This document shows positions 37,215 through 46,101 of a DNA stretch of 64,000 nt, piece after piece. This DNA comes from Desulfogranum japonicum DSM 18378 (lineage in GTDB: Bacteria; Desulfobacterota; Desulfobulbia; Desulfobulbales; Desulfobulbaceae): contig NZ_AUCV01000027.1 of assembly GCF_000429945.1 (NCBI RefSeq), positions 1 to 64,000 of the forward strand, read 5' to 3'. The position numbers and the translations under genes are program-made. The notes beneath the pieces were generated by a model. The model was not told where the DNA came from. It did no database searches and saw only the letters and a program-made list of their open reading frames with translations. Each line of letters starts with the position of its first letter. Position 1 is the stretch's first letter.

Positions 37215-38492
37215 ATGGCAGAAGACTACAGAGACATGTGGACAAAACTAGGCCTTAACCTTGAAGCGCACGATGCCCTTCTCCAGATTCTGGGCCAAGC
37301 ATATGCTGATATCTATGTTTCTCAAAAAGAGAGACCCGAAGGCATGGCCTACTTCGATTTTGTTATGAGCGAGGTCCACGGACTACGCATCAAGGAGCTA
37401 CTTGAAGAAAAGGCCTCGGGAAGAAAAATCATAGGGTCCTACTGTGTTTTTGTCCCCGAAGAAATTGCACTTGCCGCCAATGCCACACTTGTAGGTTTAT
37501 GCTCCGGGGCTGACTTTGCCCTGGAAGAAGTTGAAAGACTCCTGCCAAGGAATACCTGCGCACTCATCAAATCATCTTTTGGTTTTAAACTCGGCAAAGT
37601 TTGCCCCTTTTTAGAAGCGGCTGACATGATTGTCGGCGAAAACACCTGTGACGGCAAAAAGAAAGCCTACGAGACCCTTGGACATCTGGTTAACAACCTG
37701 TATGTCATGGATCTACCTCAAATGAAAAGCCAGCTGGGCCGCAATTTGCTCAAGGCCGAATTCATCCGTTTCAAAGAGGCTGCGGAACAGCTTACAGGCA
37801 CACCAGTGACAGCCGAATCCCTACGACAGGCCATTGATACTGTTAATGCCAAACGGGCTGCCCTTCATCGGTTATCTTCACTTCGCCATGCAGATCCTTC
37901 TCCGATCTCAGGCCTGGACGCCCTGCTCATCAATCAGGTCTCTTTTTACGACAATCCGGCTCGCTTTACAGAATCTGTCAATACAATGTGTGATGAACTC
38001 CAGCAACGAATTTCCGATCAGCATGGAGCGTTCCCCGCACAGGCGCCTCGAATTTTAATTTCCGGCTGCCCCCAGGCTGTCCCCAATTGGAAACTTCCTG
38101 CACTAGTAGAAAAATCCGGAGCAGTGATAGTGGGAGAAGAATCCTGTGTAGGCGAAAGAGGGACGAGAAACCTGGTAGACAACAGCAACACAACTGTTGA
38201 CGAAATGATCGAGGCCCTTGTTGACCGCTACTTCCAGGTGGATTGCGCCATATTCACCCCAAACAGGGAACGCATTGACCATATCCTGGAAATGCAGAAA
38301 GCATACAAAGCTGACGGGGTCATTCATTACGGCCTGCAATTCTGCCAACCCTATCTCATGGAGTCCATTCCTGTAGAAAAGGCCCTGGAAGAACAAGGCA
38401 TCCCATGCCTCCGCCTGGAAACCGACTATTCCATGGAAGATGCCGGGCAGCTTGAGACCAGAATCCAGGCATTTATTGAACAATTACAATAA
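37215..38492 (+). CDS. double-cubane cluster protein (2-hydroxyacyl-CoA dehydratase D-like)
   Basis: The protein is 425 residues, with AAGGA before the ATG. Cysteines at 77, 96, 115, 130 and 145 in the N-terminal half (GSYCVFVPEE, LCSG, NTCALIKS, KVCPF, ENTCDGKKK) and further ones in SGCPQAV, GEESCVGERG and LQFCQPY fit the double-cubane [Fe8S9] cluster protein family. Those proteins reduce small molecules such as acetylene, azide or hydrazine in vitro when driven by a partner ATPase; their natural substrate is unknown. The partner is normally encoded beside it, but here only its first codons remain downstream. It is not a dehydratase subunit by length and cysteine pattern alone, so some doubt remains. 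Confidence 0.82.
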   Translation: MAEDYRDMWTKLGLNLEAHDALLQILGQAYADIYVSQKERPEGMAYFDFVMSEVHGLRIKELLEEKASGRKIIGSYCVFVPEEIALAANATLVGLCSGADFALEEVERLLPRNTCALIKSSFGFKLGKVCPFLEAADMIVGENTCDGKKKAYETLGHLVNNLYVMDLPQMKSQLGRNLLKAEFIRFKEAAEQLTGTPVTAESLRQAIDTVNAKRAALHRLSSLRHADPSPISGLDALLINQVSFYDNPARFTESVNTMCDELQQRISDQHGAFPAQAPRILISGCPQAVPNWKLPALVEKSGAVIVGEESCVGERGTRNLVDNSNTTVDEMIEALVDRYFQVDCAIFTPNRERIDHILEMQKAYKADGVIHYGLQFCQPYLMESIPVEKALEEQGIPCLRLETDYSMEDAGQLETRIQAFIEQLQ

Positions 38493-38502
38493 AATAAAAC
38501 AG

Positions 38503-38577
38503 AAAAATATACGACATGCAGGTATAGACCTGGGATCACGAAGCATTAAACTGGTTATAATCGATTCCAGGGAATAA
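38503..38577 (+). pseudogene. remnant of the partner ATPase (BadF/HgdC-type activator)
   Basis: In one frame the sequence reads about 24 codons: HAGIDLGSRSIKLVIIDSRE, then TAA (38575-38577). GIDLGSRSIKLV is the first phosphate-binding loop that opens activators of the ASKHA fold (BadF/BadG/HgdC family). There is no ATG in frame, and no other frame downstream continues the protein. The piece begins right behind the cluster-protein stop, exactly where the activator gene would be expected. Confidence 0.75.
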
Positions 38578-38580
38578 AGG

Positions 38581-38605
38581 CCCATGCACATGTTGCATGG
38601 GTCTT
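38581..38605 (+). terminator. hairpin ending the cluster-protein transcript
   Basis: An 8-bp perfect stem (CCCATGCA with TGCATGGG), five-base loop, then TCTTATT. It directly follows the activator remnant. The T run is poor. Confidence 0.55.
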
Positions 38606-38792
38606 ATTCCTCCATGCACAGTCAATTCCTGATATTTTCAGCCTTGAGCTTTGCCGAAGAAAGCGAACAGGCAAGCAACTCTTACGGCCCGCACAGGGCG
38701 CGTATTTTGCATAAGCCCATACAGATAACCGATACCCTGACGTCCCTGATAGACAGTCAGCGTTTCTCTTAAAATGATCTGTTCAGGCCATC

Positions 38793-39428
38793 ATGCAAAA
38801 AAATTTACTCACCAAAATATATCGCAAGGCTGTATATAAAAAAATACAACTTCCAGTCCTCATCTACGACCAGACCAGTAAACAAAGAAAATACAGACCT
38901 TCTCAAAAATATATTATCAAACAGCTTGATAAAAAAGACCTGGAACGGCTGGATCCCCATCTCGAAAAATACAAGAAGCCATATCAGGATTTTATAGATA
39001 GAGGTTGCGTATCTTTTGGCGCCATAAACCCGAAGGACAACCAGGTGATAGCCCTCATGTGCTCGGCTGGTGAGGATTTTTATGACAACTATTACCTGCA
39101 ATATACATTCAGGCTCCAACCCCATCAAATATATATATTTGCAGGTGAAATCGCCCCTGCTTTTCGCCACACTGCTATTGCTATACTGACACTGAAAGCA
39201 ACCTGGAATTACTGGCTTGAACAGGGAAAAACAGAAATGCTGGTCTCCATTGAAATCAACAACGCAGCTTCACTGCGTTTCCATTTTCACGTGGGATTCA
39301 GGGAAGTTGGAAAAATAATCAAACGACACAGGTTATTTGGCATTTCATGGAATAGCGTGAGTCACTATTCAGGAGAGTTACTCTCAAAATATCATAGACC
39401 TGCAACGCAGATGCAGTCTGTATCCTGA
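38793..39428 (+). CDS. GNAT-family acetyltransferase
   Basis: The protein is 211 residues. The segment IFAGEIAPAFRHTAIAILTL in the middle and VSIEINNAASLRFHFHVGFREVG near the end are the acetyl-CoA and C-terminal motifs of GNAT folds. The N-terminal 50 residues are very basic. It lies between the cluster protein and the exopolysaccharide locus, in the opposite direction to the latter, and may belong to it functionally. The substrate is unknown. No strong ribosome site is visible. Confidence 0.65.
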   Translation: MQKNLLTKIYRKAVYKKIQLPVLIYDQTSKQRKYRPSQKYIIKQLDKKDLERLDPHLEKYKKPYQDFIDRGCVSFGAINPKDNQVIALMCSAGEDFYDNYYLQYTFRLQPHQIYIFAGEIAPAFRHTAIAILTLKATWNYWLEQGKTEMLVSIEINNAASLRFHFHVGFREVGKIIKRHRLFGISWNSVSHYSGELLSKYHRPATQMQSVS

Positions 39429-39430
39429 TC

Positions 39431-39457
39431 TGCATTGCTCATGACCTTGTTTGAACA
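39431..39457 (+). repeat. dispersed CTCATGAC motif, copy 3
   Basis: It reads TGCATTGCTCATGACCTTGT, then TTGAACA. See 4646-4671 and 20264-20284. Confidence 0.4.
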
Positions 39458-39553
39458 AGTGTATAACGACATGAAAGGATGGCGTTTACCAGCCCCGGGA
39501 AAAAATCACCACGTGGCCAGTACCCCTCATAATAGTCAAGGCTATCGCCTCAG

Positions 39554-41485
39554 CTACATTGGGGCTCGGCTCACACTCAATGCAAAGATTGTTTTTGCTT
39601 CCAGTGGCAGAGTATACAATGATCCATCTGGAACCACGGCCCGGGTATGCGTACCGTTTTCATTGACCATGAACAACGTTGCATCCTTATACAGAGAAGG
39701 CAAGTCAATGACCAGTGTATGCCCTCTGTCCGCCTTGTTTACGCCAAGAACCTGCAACCTGTCTTTTTGTGGCGACAAGGTGGCGAGCAAGTCGAGATCA
39801 GGGTGATTATGTTGAAGTTCCAATACCCACCTTCCCAGATGCTCATTCACAAAGGCCATGGCACGGGCCACTGGCTTCTCAATACATTGGTTTCCATCCA
39901 GAACGGCCAGCCCCTTGGGGTAGCCGGCATCATCGACCACCTTGAACCATATAAGCTGATCCAACTCTCCCGGCAGGCTGCTTTCAATTACAACACTTGT
40001 CCACCATAGTGCAGCAAAAAACGTATCATTTTCATAGCTGCTCAAGGAGCTGCCACTGGAAATATTTGTTTGCCCGATGATCAAAGCCGGCTCATCACGA
40101 AAATGCTCCCTGTTTCGACGAACCAACTCGCTGGCTTGCCTCACAGCTGCGGCATAGCGGGGAGTATCGATAAGGTCTCTAACCATCCATTCATGCCAGG
40201 ATATAGCATCAACATATTCCCCATATTGCTGAACCAACCTTTCTGCCCAGTCAATGCCTTTCCTGTATACAGAACCTTCACGCATTGGCCCGTTAAGAAA
40301 ACGAGAACTTTGCGGAACAGCCAGGCGGGTGTTGCGAATTTTTACACTGGAGTGAGACTTTATCCTGGAAGCTATATATTCAAAATCTTCAACATAGGCA
40401 TCATAGCCAGGATAATTCAGATTCGGCTCATCTCCAATTGCGTAAAACGTCTGCTCCCTATTGGGATCTTCATTACGTGAAAGATATGTAATTGCTCCTT
40501 CCAGAGCCTTTTCCACAGAAGGAAAAACAGTTTCCCTGCCTGTTATCCCAAAAATTGCGTTATTGGCGGAGAGAGCAAATGTCTGCTGATACAAGCCCTG
40601 GTAATCCACAAAAGGTTTTGTTGAATCAGTGTAGTAATCAGTAAAAATATAGTGGTTGCCGGCCTGCATGTTCCACGAACTGACGACATCCACCACATAC
40701 CTGGGGGGCGCAACAAACGGAAAAGCTGCACCAACAGCAGGTGTTGTACCGATAACATTTGCAAAAATCCGAGCACTGGATTCTGATGCCTGCAATCGCA
40801 AAGGAAAAAAATCTGCAACCCGTTGTGCAAAGAGGTTAGGTATGTCATCCAGCCAGAAAGATGCTTTCCCCTGCCCCAGCCAACCAAGTCGCCAAGTTTC
40901 GTCAACAGGCGATGCTGCTATCTTTTGCTTGTCGAATTGGCTGTAATGCACGTGTTCAGAGCAGTGAAGCATATGCTCATCACCTGCCGGAAGCGATGAA
41001 AAAGTAAAGTCACTGACAGCACCGTAAGATTTCGCAGCAAAAGAAAAAGATTTCCCCTGGGGTACTTGAAAAAACAACTCCCCCTGTGCTTGCAGCTGAG
41101 TGCTCTTGTGCACTTTTACTGGTTCATACATGCTCTGTACACCATCAGGAAGAGAGACGGTGATATTTCTAAAGTTGGCTCCGGTTACTTCTAATCTATA
41201 AATACCGGGAGCAGGGAGATCTATTGTCGTCTGCCCAGGGGTATTGCCGGCATTAAGCACTAATCGTTTGTTAAGGGTACCGTCAGGGTTCTGGAGATAC
41301 ACATGATCAACCTGAGCTTCTGAAATCCACACATCTTGCCAGCTCACAACAATTGATTCGTCTTCATCCAGGACGTTGAGATATATCACTCCATCACGAA
41401 TGTCTTTCCAGACAACAGCGTATGCGGCTGTCAGGGGAATAAAAATTCCACAAAGAACAATTCCTGCATATCGAAACACCTTCAT
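39554..41485 (-). CDS. secreted glycoside-hydrolase-like protein of the exopolysaccharide locus
   Basis: The protein is 643 residues. The start at 41485 is supported by AAAGGA and gives a clean signal peptide (MKVFRYAGIVLCGIFIPLTA). An N-terminal beta-sandwich-like half is followed by a TIM-barrel-like half containing FYAIGDEPNLNYPGYDAY and YVDAISWHEWM. In glycosidases of the clan GH-A type an acid in a N-E-P-like turn and another at a later strand do catalysis; here the turn reads GDEPN. A beta domain closes the chain. It probably trims or modifies the exported polymer. Family assignment is tentative. It is the last gene of the locus. Confidence 0.65.
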   Translation of the reverse strand: MKVFRYAGIVLCGIFIPLTAAYAVVWKDIRDGVIYLNVLDEDESIVVSWQDVWISEAQVDHVYLQNPDGTLNKRLVLNAGNTPGQTTIDLPAPGIYRLEVTGANFRNITVSLPDGVQSMYEPVKVHKSTQLQAQGELFFQVPQGKSFSFAAKSYGAVSDFTFSSLPAGDEHMLHCSEHVHYSQFDKQKIAASPVDETWRLGWLGQGKASFWLDDIPNLFAQRVADFFPLRLQASESSARIFANVIGTTPAVGAAFPFVAPPRYVVDVVSSWNMQAGNHYIFTDYYTDSTKPFVDYQGLYQQTFALSANNAIFGITGRETVFPSVEKALEGAITYLSRNEDPNREQTFYAIGDEPNLNYPGYDAYVEDFEYIASRIKSHSSVKIRNTRLAVPQSSRFLNGPMREGSVYRKGIDWAERLVQQYGEYVDAISWHEWMVRDLIDTPRYAAAVRQASELVRRNREHFRDEPALIIGQTNISSGSSLSSYENDTFFAALWWTSVVIESSLPGELDQLIWFKVVDDAGYPKGLAVLDGNQCIEKPVARAMAFVNEHLGRWVLELQHNHPDLDLLATLSPQKDRLQVLGVNKADRGHTLVIDLPSLYKDATLFMVNENGTHTRAVVPDGSLYTLPLEAKTIFALSVSRAPM

Positions 41486-41531
41486 AGTTTTTCCTTTATA
41501 GGACTGATACCGCGTATCAGACGAAATGCAA

Positions 41532-42854
41532 CTACATTTTTTCATTTTTATTTAAAATAACCGCTACAATCAACTGCAGGTCTTCTTTTCTCAGAAAAAA
41601 TAAATCATAATAATGCAATTCTGTTGAACGCAAATACAGTACAGCCAAAACAACTGTACCAATGATGTAGGAAAGTGAAGACGCCATTGCAACCCCTACT
41701 ATTCCCCAATAGGGAATAAGGACAACATTACAAAATATATTCAGGAGAACACACCCGCCGGAAACAAGAGAAACCGTACCAGGCCGATTATTTCCCAGCA
41801 GGGTAAAGCGAATCGGATTAACAAAGCTAAAAAACACCATCCCAGGCAACAGCCAGATAAAAGGATGGTAGGCTGGAGCAAATTCTTTACCAAATACAAA
41901 CAGGATAAAATACTTGCCGCAAAACCCATATAGTATTGCCAACAGCATCATACCCGCAAACAGTATGCGTAACACTGTGGCAACAGAAGCGTCCTTGCTT
42001 TTTCCTCCACTTTTCCAAAGAAAAGAGAACAAAGGAACAGATAACGAGTTAGGCACAATCATCAGCAACTCGGCTGCAGCGGTTGCCATGGCATAATAGC
42101 CCAGCGCTTCAGAACTAATAAGGGCACTGACAAAGATATAATCAATTCTCAGCAACAACTTCATGAACAGGGTATCGAAGTAGCCTCTGCCTCCGTAGCC
42201 AAGCAGCTGCTTCTGTAAATCAAGCTGGAACGAAACCCTGAACCCATGACCGATTCGGACGGTGGTCAGCACTGTTATCAACACAACTGTAACCAGCCAT
42301 GAGTACACAGCAGCAAGAAGAGCATCGAGGCGAAAGCCCCACCACAACATCACAAAAAGCACCAGAGGCACGGAAGATTCAAGCAAGGCAAACACATTGA
42401 CGCTTCGAACCCGATTGAGTGCACTGAGTATTGACAGGTTGACATTTTTTGCAAGAAAAAGCGTGGTCGCAAAGGCGATATGCCACTTATACGCCAGAAT
42501 CCTGTCAACATTATCTTTGACCAGCCAGTCCTGATGAACCCAGGCCAGACTGATGAAAAACAGAATTCCGCCAAGAAGCAGGAGTGCGAAATTAATATTG
42601 GCAAAAAGCTTGGGATTTTCCTGTTCCTGATTGGCAACTTTATAGGCAGACGCATTGGCCAGGCCACAGTTGCCGGCGGTCATGATGATCTCGGGCAAAC
42701 TGCAGATCAATGAGAAAAAACCTCTGTCGGCAGGCCCGAGAATCCTTGCCAGCAACGCGTTACGCGCAACACGGACAAGTGTCATCAGAATTCGTATAAG
42801 CAAAGTCTGACCAAACTGCCTGGTAATTACACGGACAGGTGCATTGAATTTCAT
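41532..42854 (-). CDS. polysaccharide flippase (Wzx-like)
   Basis: The protein is 440 residues with 12-14 hydrophobic helices across its length. It begins with the basic VITRQFGQTLLIRI and helix ARNALLARILGPADRGFFSL that typify MOP-superfamily polysaccharide flippases. It moves lipid-linked repeat units across the inner membrane for the polymerase at 47262. The start overlaps the deacetylase stop by four bases. Confidence 0.88.
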   Translation of the reverse strand: MKFNAPVRVITRQFGQTLLIRILMTLVRVARNALLARILGPADRGFFSLICSLPEIIMTAGNCGLANASAYKVANQEQENPKLFANINFALLLLGGILFFISLAWVHQDWLVKDNVDRILAYKWHIAFATTLFLAKNVNLSILSALNRVRSVNVFALLESSVPLVLFVMLWWGFRLDALLAAVYSWLVTVVLITVLTTVRIGHGFRVSFQLDLQKQLLGYGGRGYFDTLFMKLLLRIDYIFVSALISSEALGYYAMATAAAELLMIVPNSLSVPLFSFLWKSGGKSKDASVATVLRILFAGMMLLAILYGFCGKYFILFVFGKEFAPAYHPFIWLLPGMVFFSFVNPIRFTLLGNNRPGTVSLVSGGCVLLNIFCNVVLIPYWGIVGVAMASSLSYIIGTVVLAVLYLRSTELHYYDLFFLRKEDLQLIVAVILNKNEKM

Positions 42855-43867
42855 AATGGAATATAACGCTTAAAAGTTGCCTTCAACAACCTGTAACGAA
42901 GCAACGACTGATTTTCTGCCACATCCTCTGAAATATTAATACGCGGCAATGCCATCGCCTCCCACCTACCGCACTCTACAGCTCCTGACAACGTCGTTAG
43001 ACCAAGTTGATAATACCTTGCTGCTCTGTTCATTACCCGACGGTTGAAGTCGCCGAAAGGATAACAGACGGCATTGACGTACGGCACACGGTTTTCCAGC
43101 AATATGTTTCTTGATTGAGTGAGCTCCTTTTCCAATGTGTGATCATCAAGACAGGTTAATCTTGGATGAGAAAGGGTATGGGAACCAAAAGTAACACCTC
43201 TGCTGCCCATTGCCCTGCACTGTTCCCAGGTCAGCGCCTGTGACCTGACAGTATCCCCCTGGGCCAATTCAAGTATCTTTTCAGTGATAGCCAAGGCTTT
43301 ATACGAATACATGGTTTTGAGAAGCTCTATGGATGCATCGACATTTGCAAAAACATCCATGTCGTTCCCCCCGTTTGCAAGAATCTTGCTCATATACTCG
43401 GAAATTTTCCTACGACAGACAGAAGAAAGCGTCTTGTCGGAGAGCACTTCACCCAAACTTTGCCACCAGAACCCAAAATCGTTGTCAATGTAGTCCGTAG
43501 TAAGAAAAATAGTTGCCGGAACCTGCTCCTGGCCGATAATTGGAAATCCAAGCTCATAATTATCCCGCCAGCCATCATCAAAGGTGATGACGGCGAGGGG
43601 CATATCATCTGGGTCTTCTTTTTTCTTTGTATGAAGCAGAGAGGAAAGCGGAACAACGTTGAAATCTTTCTTGAGATTTTTCAGAAAAAGACGAAATCCT
43701 CCACTTGTTACCTGGATAGATTTCTGAAAAGAACATTGATCATAGGAACGCTGATCAACAACCCGGTGAGCAGCAAAAATAATGCATCTGTTGCGCAGGC
43801 GCCTCCTAAGAACTCCACGTCCGGCCCATAAACCGAGCAATATTTTCAGCGATCTAGGGCAACTCAT
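42851..43867 (-). CDS. polysaccharide deacetylase
   Basis: The protein is 338 residues. NodB-homology signs are present: VITFDDGWRDNYE with the metal-binding acids, SHTLSHPRL supplying the histidine pair (H-x3-H), and the later VCYPFGDFN. It removes acetyl groups from N-acetyl sugars, or acts as a pectate-like esterase. There is no signal peptide, so it may act on the lipid-linked precursor in the cytoplasm. It overlaps its neighbours on both sides. Confidence 0.88.
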   Translation of the reverse strand: MSCPRSLKILLGLWAGRGVLRRRLRNRCIIFAAHRVVDQRSYDQCSFQKSIQVTSGGFRLFLKNLKKDFNVVPLSSLLHTKKKEDPDDMPLAVITFDDGWRDNYELGFPIIGQEQVPATIFLTTDYIDNDFGFWWQSLGEVLSDKTLSSVCRRKISEYMSKILANGGNDMDVFANVDASIELLKTMYSYKALAITEKILELAQGDTVRSQALTWEQCRAMGSRGVTFGSHTLSHPRLTCLDDHTLEKELTQSRNILLENRVPYVNAVCYPFGDFNRRVMNRAARYYQLGLTTLSGAVECGRWEAMALPRINISEDVAENQSLLRYRLLKATFKRYIPL

Positions 43868-45009
43868 CTATTTTGCTCTGGCGACCAGTACGTGTATCGT
43901 TTTCCGAGCAGAAATTGAAGAATGCCTATTAGCACCCCATAGCTGCTGAGCAACACATAGCCAATAACTTTAATGGGTTTAGGCATACTCTTCAGAGGCA
44001 GCGCCAGGCCTGTACATGCCAGAGCATAAAACAGACATTGCGCCACAAGAAAAAAGCGATACATTATGCCGGCATCATACAGAGCCACACTTACAGGCAA
44101 CAGCAGCAGGGCAAAACAGGGCACACATCGACGTATCAGTTTATGACTGATAAGAAACAGCGCGTACAGTCCATATTCAACAGGGTTAAACAGCTCTCTC
44201 CTCTTCCAGAGGCTCGTCATGCCACGTACTGTAATGCGCACCCGTTTCTTCAACTGACTTGTCGCCTTTTCGACACCACAGTCAAAAGCAACAGCATCTT
44301 CCTCAAATACTATGTCTTTTGAATGACACACTGCACTGGTACTGATATAAAAGTCATCGGTTACATCCTGTGGAAGTTCCTGCCAAAGTTCACGACGCAG
44401 GGCCACAAGCCCACCATCAGCAGACACAGCGCTGTACAAGGTTGTCTCCCACCGCCTGATTGCAGATTCATAGTGTCTGTATATTTTATCGCCAAAACCA
44501 AGATATTCTGTATGCTTCCAGGGAACGAGATTACCGGCAACGGCACCGGTCTCAGCCGAGGAAAAGGGTCGCACAATAGACTGTAACGTGGAGGACTGCC
44601 AGATGGTATCAGCATCACTGAAAATGAGTATATCTCCCCTGGAAAAAGAGACCCCTGTATTAAGAGCTGTCGCTTTTCCCCCACGGACCAACGATACAAC
44701 ATGCAACCGTGCATCCTTGAAACTTTCTGCAATCTCAAAGGTACGGTCGGTCGAGCCATCATCCAGCAGCCATATATCATACAAACCAAGAGGATAATTC
44801 TGACAGAGGAGTGACTCAATTTTCTGGCGAATGCGATCTTCTTCGTTATGCGCCGCTACAAGAATACTTACCAGCGGCCATGTGTTATCCTCATATCCAC
44901 AGGAATGCCTCGAATGCCCCCAGAACCTGGAGAGCAGAAACAACAGGCAGGGATACCCCACATATCCATACACACACCCCCCTATGAGTAGCCAGAATGC
45001 GATCACCAT
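43864..45009 (-). CDS. membrane glycosyltransferase family 2
   Basis: The protein is 381 residues. An N-terminal hydrophobic helix is followed by a GT-A domain with VSILVAAHNEEDRI, WLLDDGSTDRTFE, FSDADTIWQ and a C-terminal QLKKRVRITVRGM segment; the end carries three or four membrane helices. The architecture resembles processive beta-glycan synthases of the NodC/IcaA type, though the Q-R-R-W-like motif is only partly matched (KKRVRITVRG). It adds sugars to the growing exopolysaccharide. Confidence 0.87.
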   Translation of the reverse strand: MVIAFWLLIGGCVYGYVGYPCLLFLLSRFWGHSRHSCGYEDNTWPLVSILVAAHNEEDRIRQKIESLLCQNYPLGLYDIWLLDDGSTDRTFEIAESFKDARLHVVSLVRGGKATALNTGVSFSRGDILIFSDADTIWQSSTLQSIVRPFSSAETGAVAGNLVPWKHTEYLGFGDKIYRHYESAIRRWETTLYSAVSADGGLVALRRELWQELPQDVTDDFYISTSAVCHSKDIVFEEDAVAFDCGVEKATSQLKKRVRITVRGMTSLWKRRELFNPVEYGLYALFLISHKLIRRCVPCFALLLLPVSVALYDAGIMYRFFLVAQCLFYALACTGLALPLKSMPKPIKVIGYVLLSSYGVLIGILQFLLGKRYTYWSPEQNR

Positions 45010-45011
45010 AT

Positions 45012-45968
45012 TTATCTCAACCGCTCCCTGCAGATAGTAAAAAATTCATACATCAAAGCCATAGCCGCAATATGATACCGCAAGAAATACAACAGCCAGA
45101 ACTGTCCAAAACTGCGAACAGATCTCCTGGTAGCAGGGAAGAAAAGCGTCTGCAACACACTGGGAGTTATCCAAAAAATCATGCAGAGCAGCCCCAAAGC
45201 GGGATAGCTCAACAGCAATGCCACAGAGGCGCACATCAACACCACGTGGTACATTGCCAGCGCAGGGAATCGCAATAAACGACAAGACAGGCCCTGGCTT
45301 TGCAAAAGCGTCAAGTGCGACCGTTGACGCCAGAATTCTTTCTGGCACCACTGCTTCCAGGTACGTTCAAACCCCAGGTGGGTTAAAACAAGCTGGGGGT
45401 CTGATACCACTTTGGCCCCCGCCTTTCTCAGTCTCACGACAAAGTCCTTGTCTTCAGACGTGAGAAGAGAAGCATCAAAGCCATTGACACGGTCAAAATA
45501 CGCCCTTGAAACAAAAATGTTCCGCCCCGGAAGCCAATCCACTTCTGTATATTCTCCTCTGCGAGTAAGAATTCGACGGCTCCAGGTGTAAGCGAACCAC
45601 GGCGCATTCTCCGGCGCCAGATCCAAAAAACCAAGTACATCCGACCGGGCCTCGGCTACAAAACGGTCAAGGACAGTAAATATCTGTGGAGGTACAGTTA
45701 TATCAGCATCAAGAAAATAGATATATTTCCCGACAGTTGCCCTGGCCCCCAAGTTTCTCGACGCAGATATGTTGGAGTGTGACTGAAGTATCCGGGCTCC
45801 GAATTGTTGGGCAAGCCTTACACTATTATCAGTTGAGTAATTATCGACAAGAATGACTTCTATATCATCTCGGAGACCAATAGCTATTTTCAGCGCCTCG
45901 AGAGTAACAGACAGGCATGCTTCTTCGTTAAACGTTGGTATAACGACACTATACTTTATAAAGCTCAT
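45012..45968 (-). CDS. glycosyltransferase family 2
   Basis: The protein is 318 residues. GT-A signature SVVIPTFNEEACLSVTLEAL, VDNYSTDNSV and the metal-binding FLDADITVP are present. A C-terminal part (about 225-300) has two hydrophobic helices. It is two bases from the following transferase and part of the same transcription unit. Donor and acceptor are unknown. Confidence 0.88.
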   Translation of the reverse strand: MSFIKYSVVIPTFNEEACLSVTLEALKIAIGLRDDIEVILVDNYSTDNSVRLAQQFGARILQSHSNISASRNLGARATVGKYIYFLDADITVPPQIFTVLDRFVAEARSDVLGFLDLAPENAPWFAYTWSRRILTRRGEYTEVDWLPGRNIFVSRAYFDRVNGFDASLLTSEDKDFVVRLRKAGAKVVSDPQLVLTHLGFERTWKQWCQKEFWRQRSHLTLLQSQGLSCRLLRFPALAMYHVVLMCASVALLLSYPALGLLCMIFWITPSVLQTLFFPATRRSVRSFGQFWLLYFLRYHIAAMALMYEFFTICRERLR

Positions 45969-46101
45969 AGCCCCCTAAAAAACAAAGCATAAGAAAAGAA
46001 AAAAACACGAAAAAGCTTATATAAAAAATTTGACAACATATATTTACATAAACTAATCTTCTATTTCTATCCAATCATAAACATATAGTATAAAACTATC
46101 A

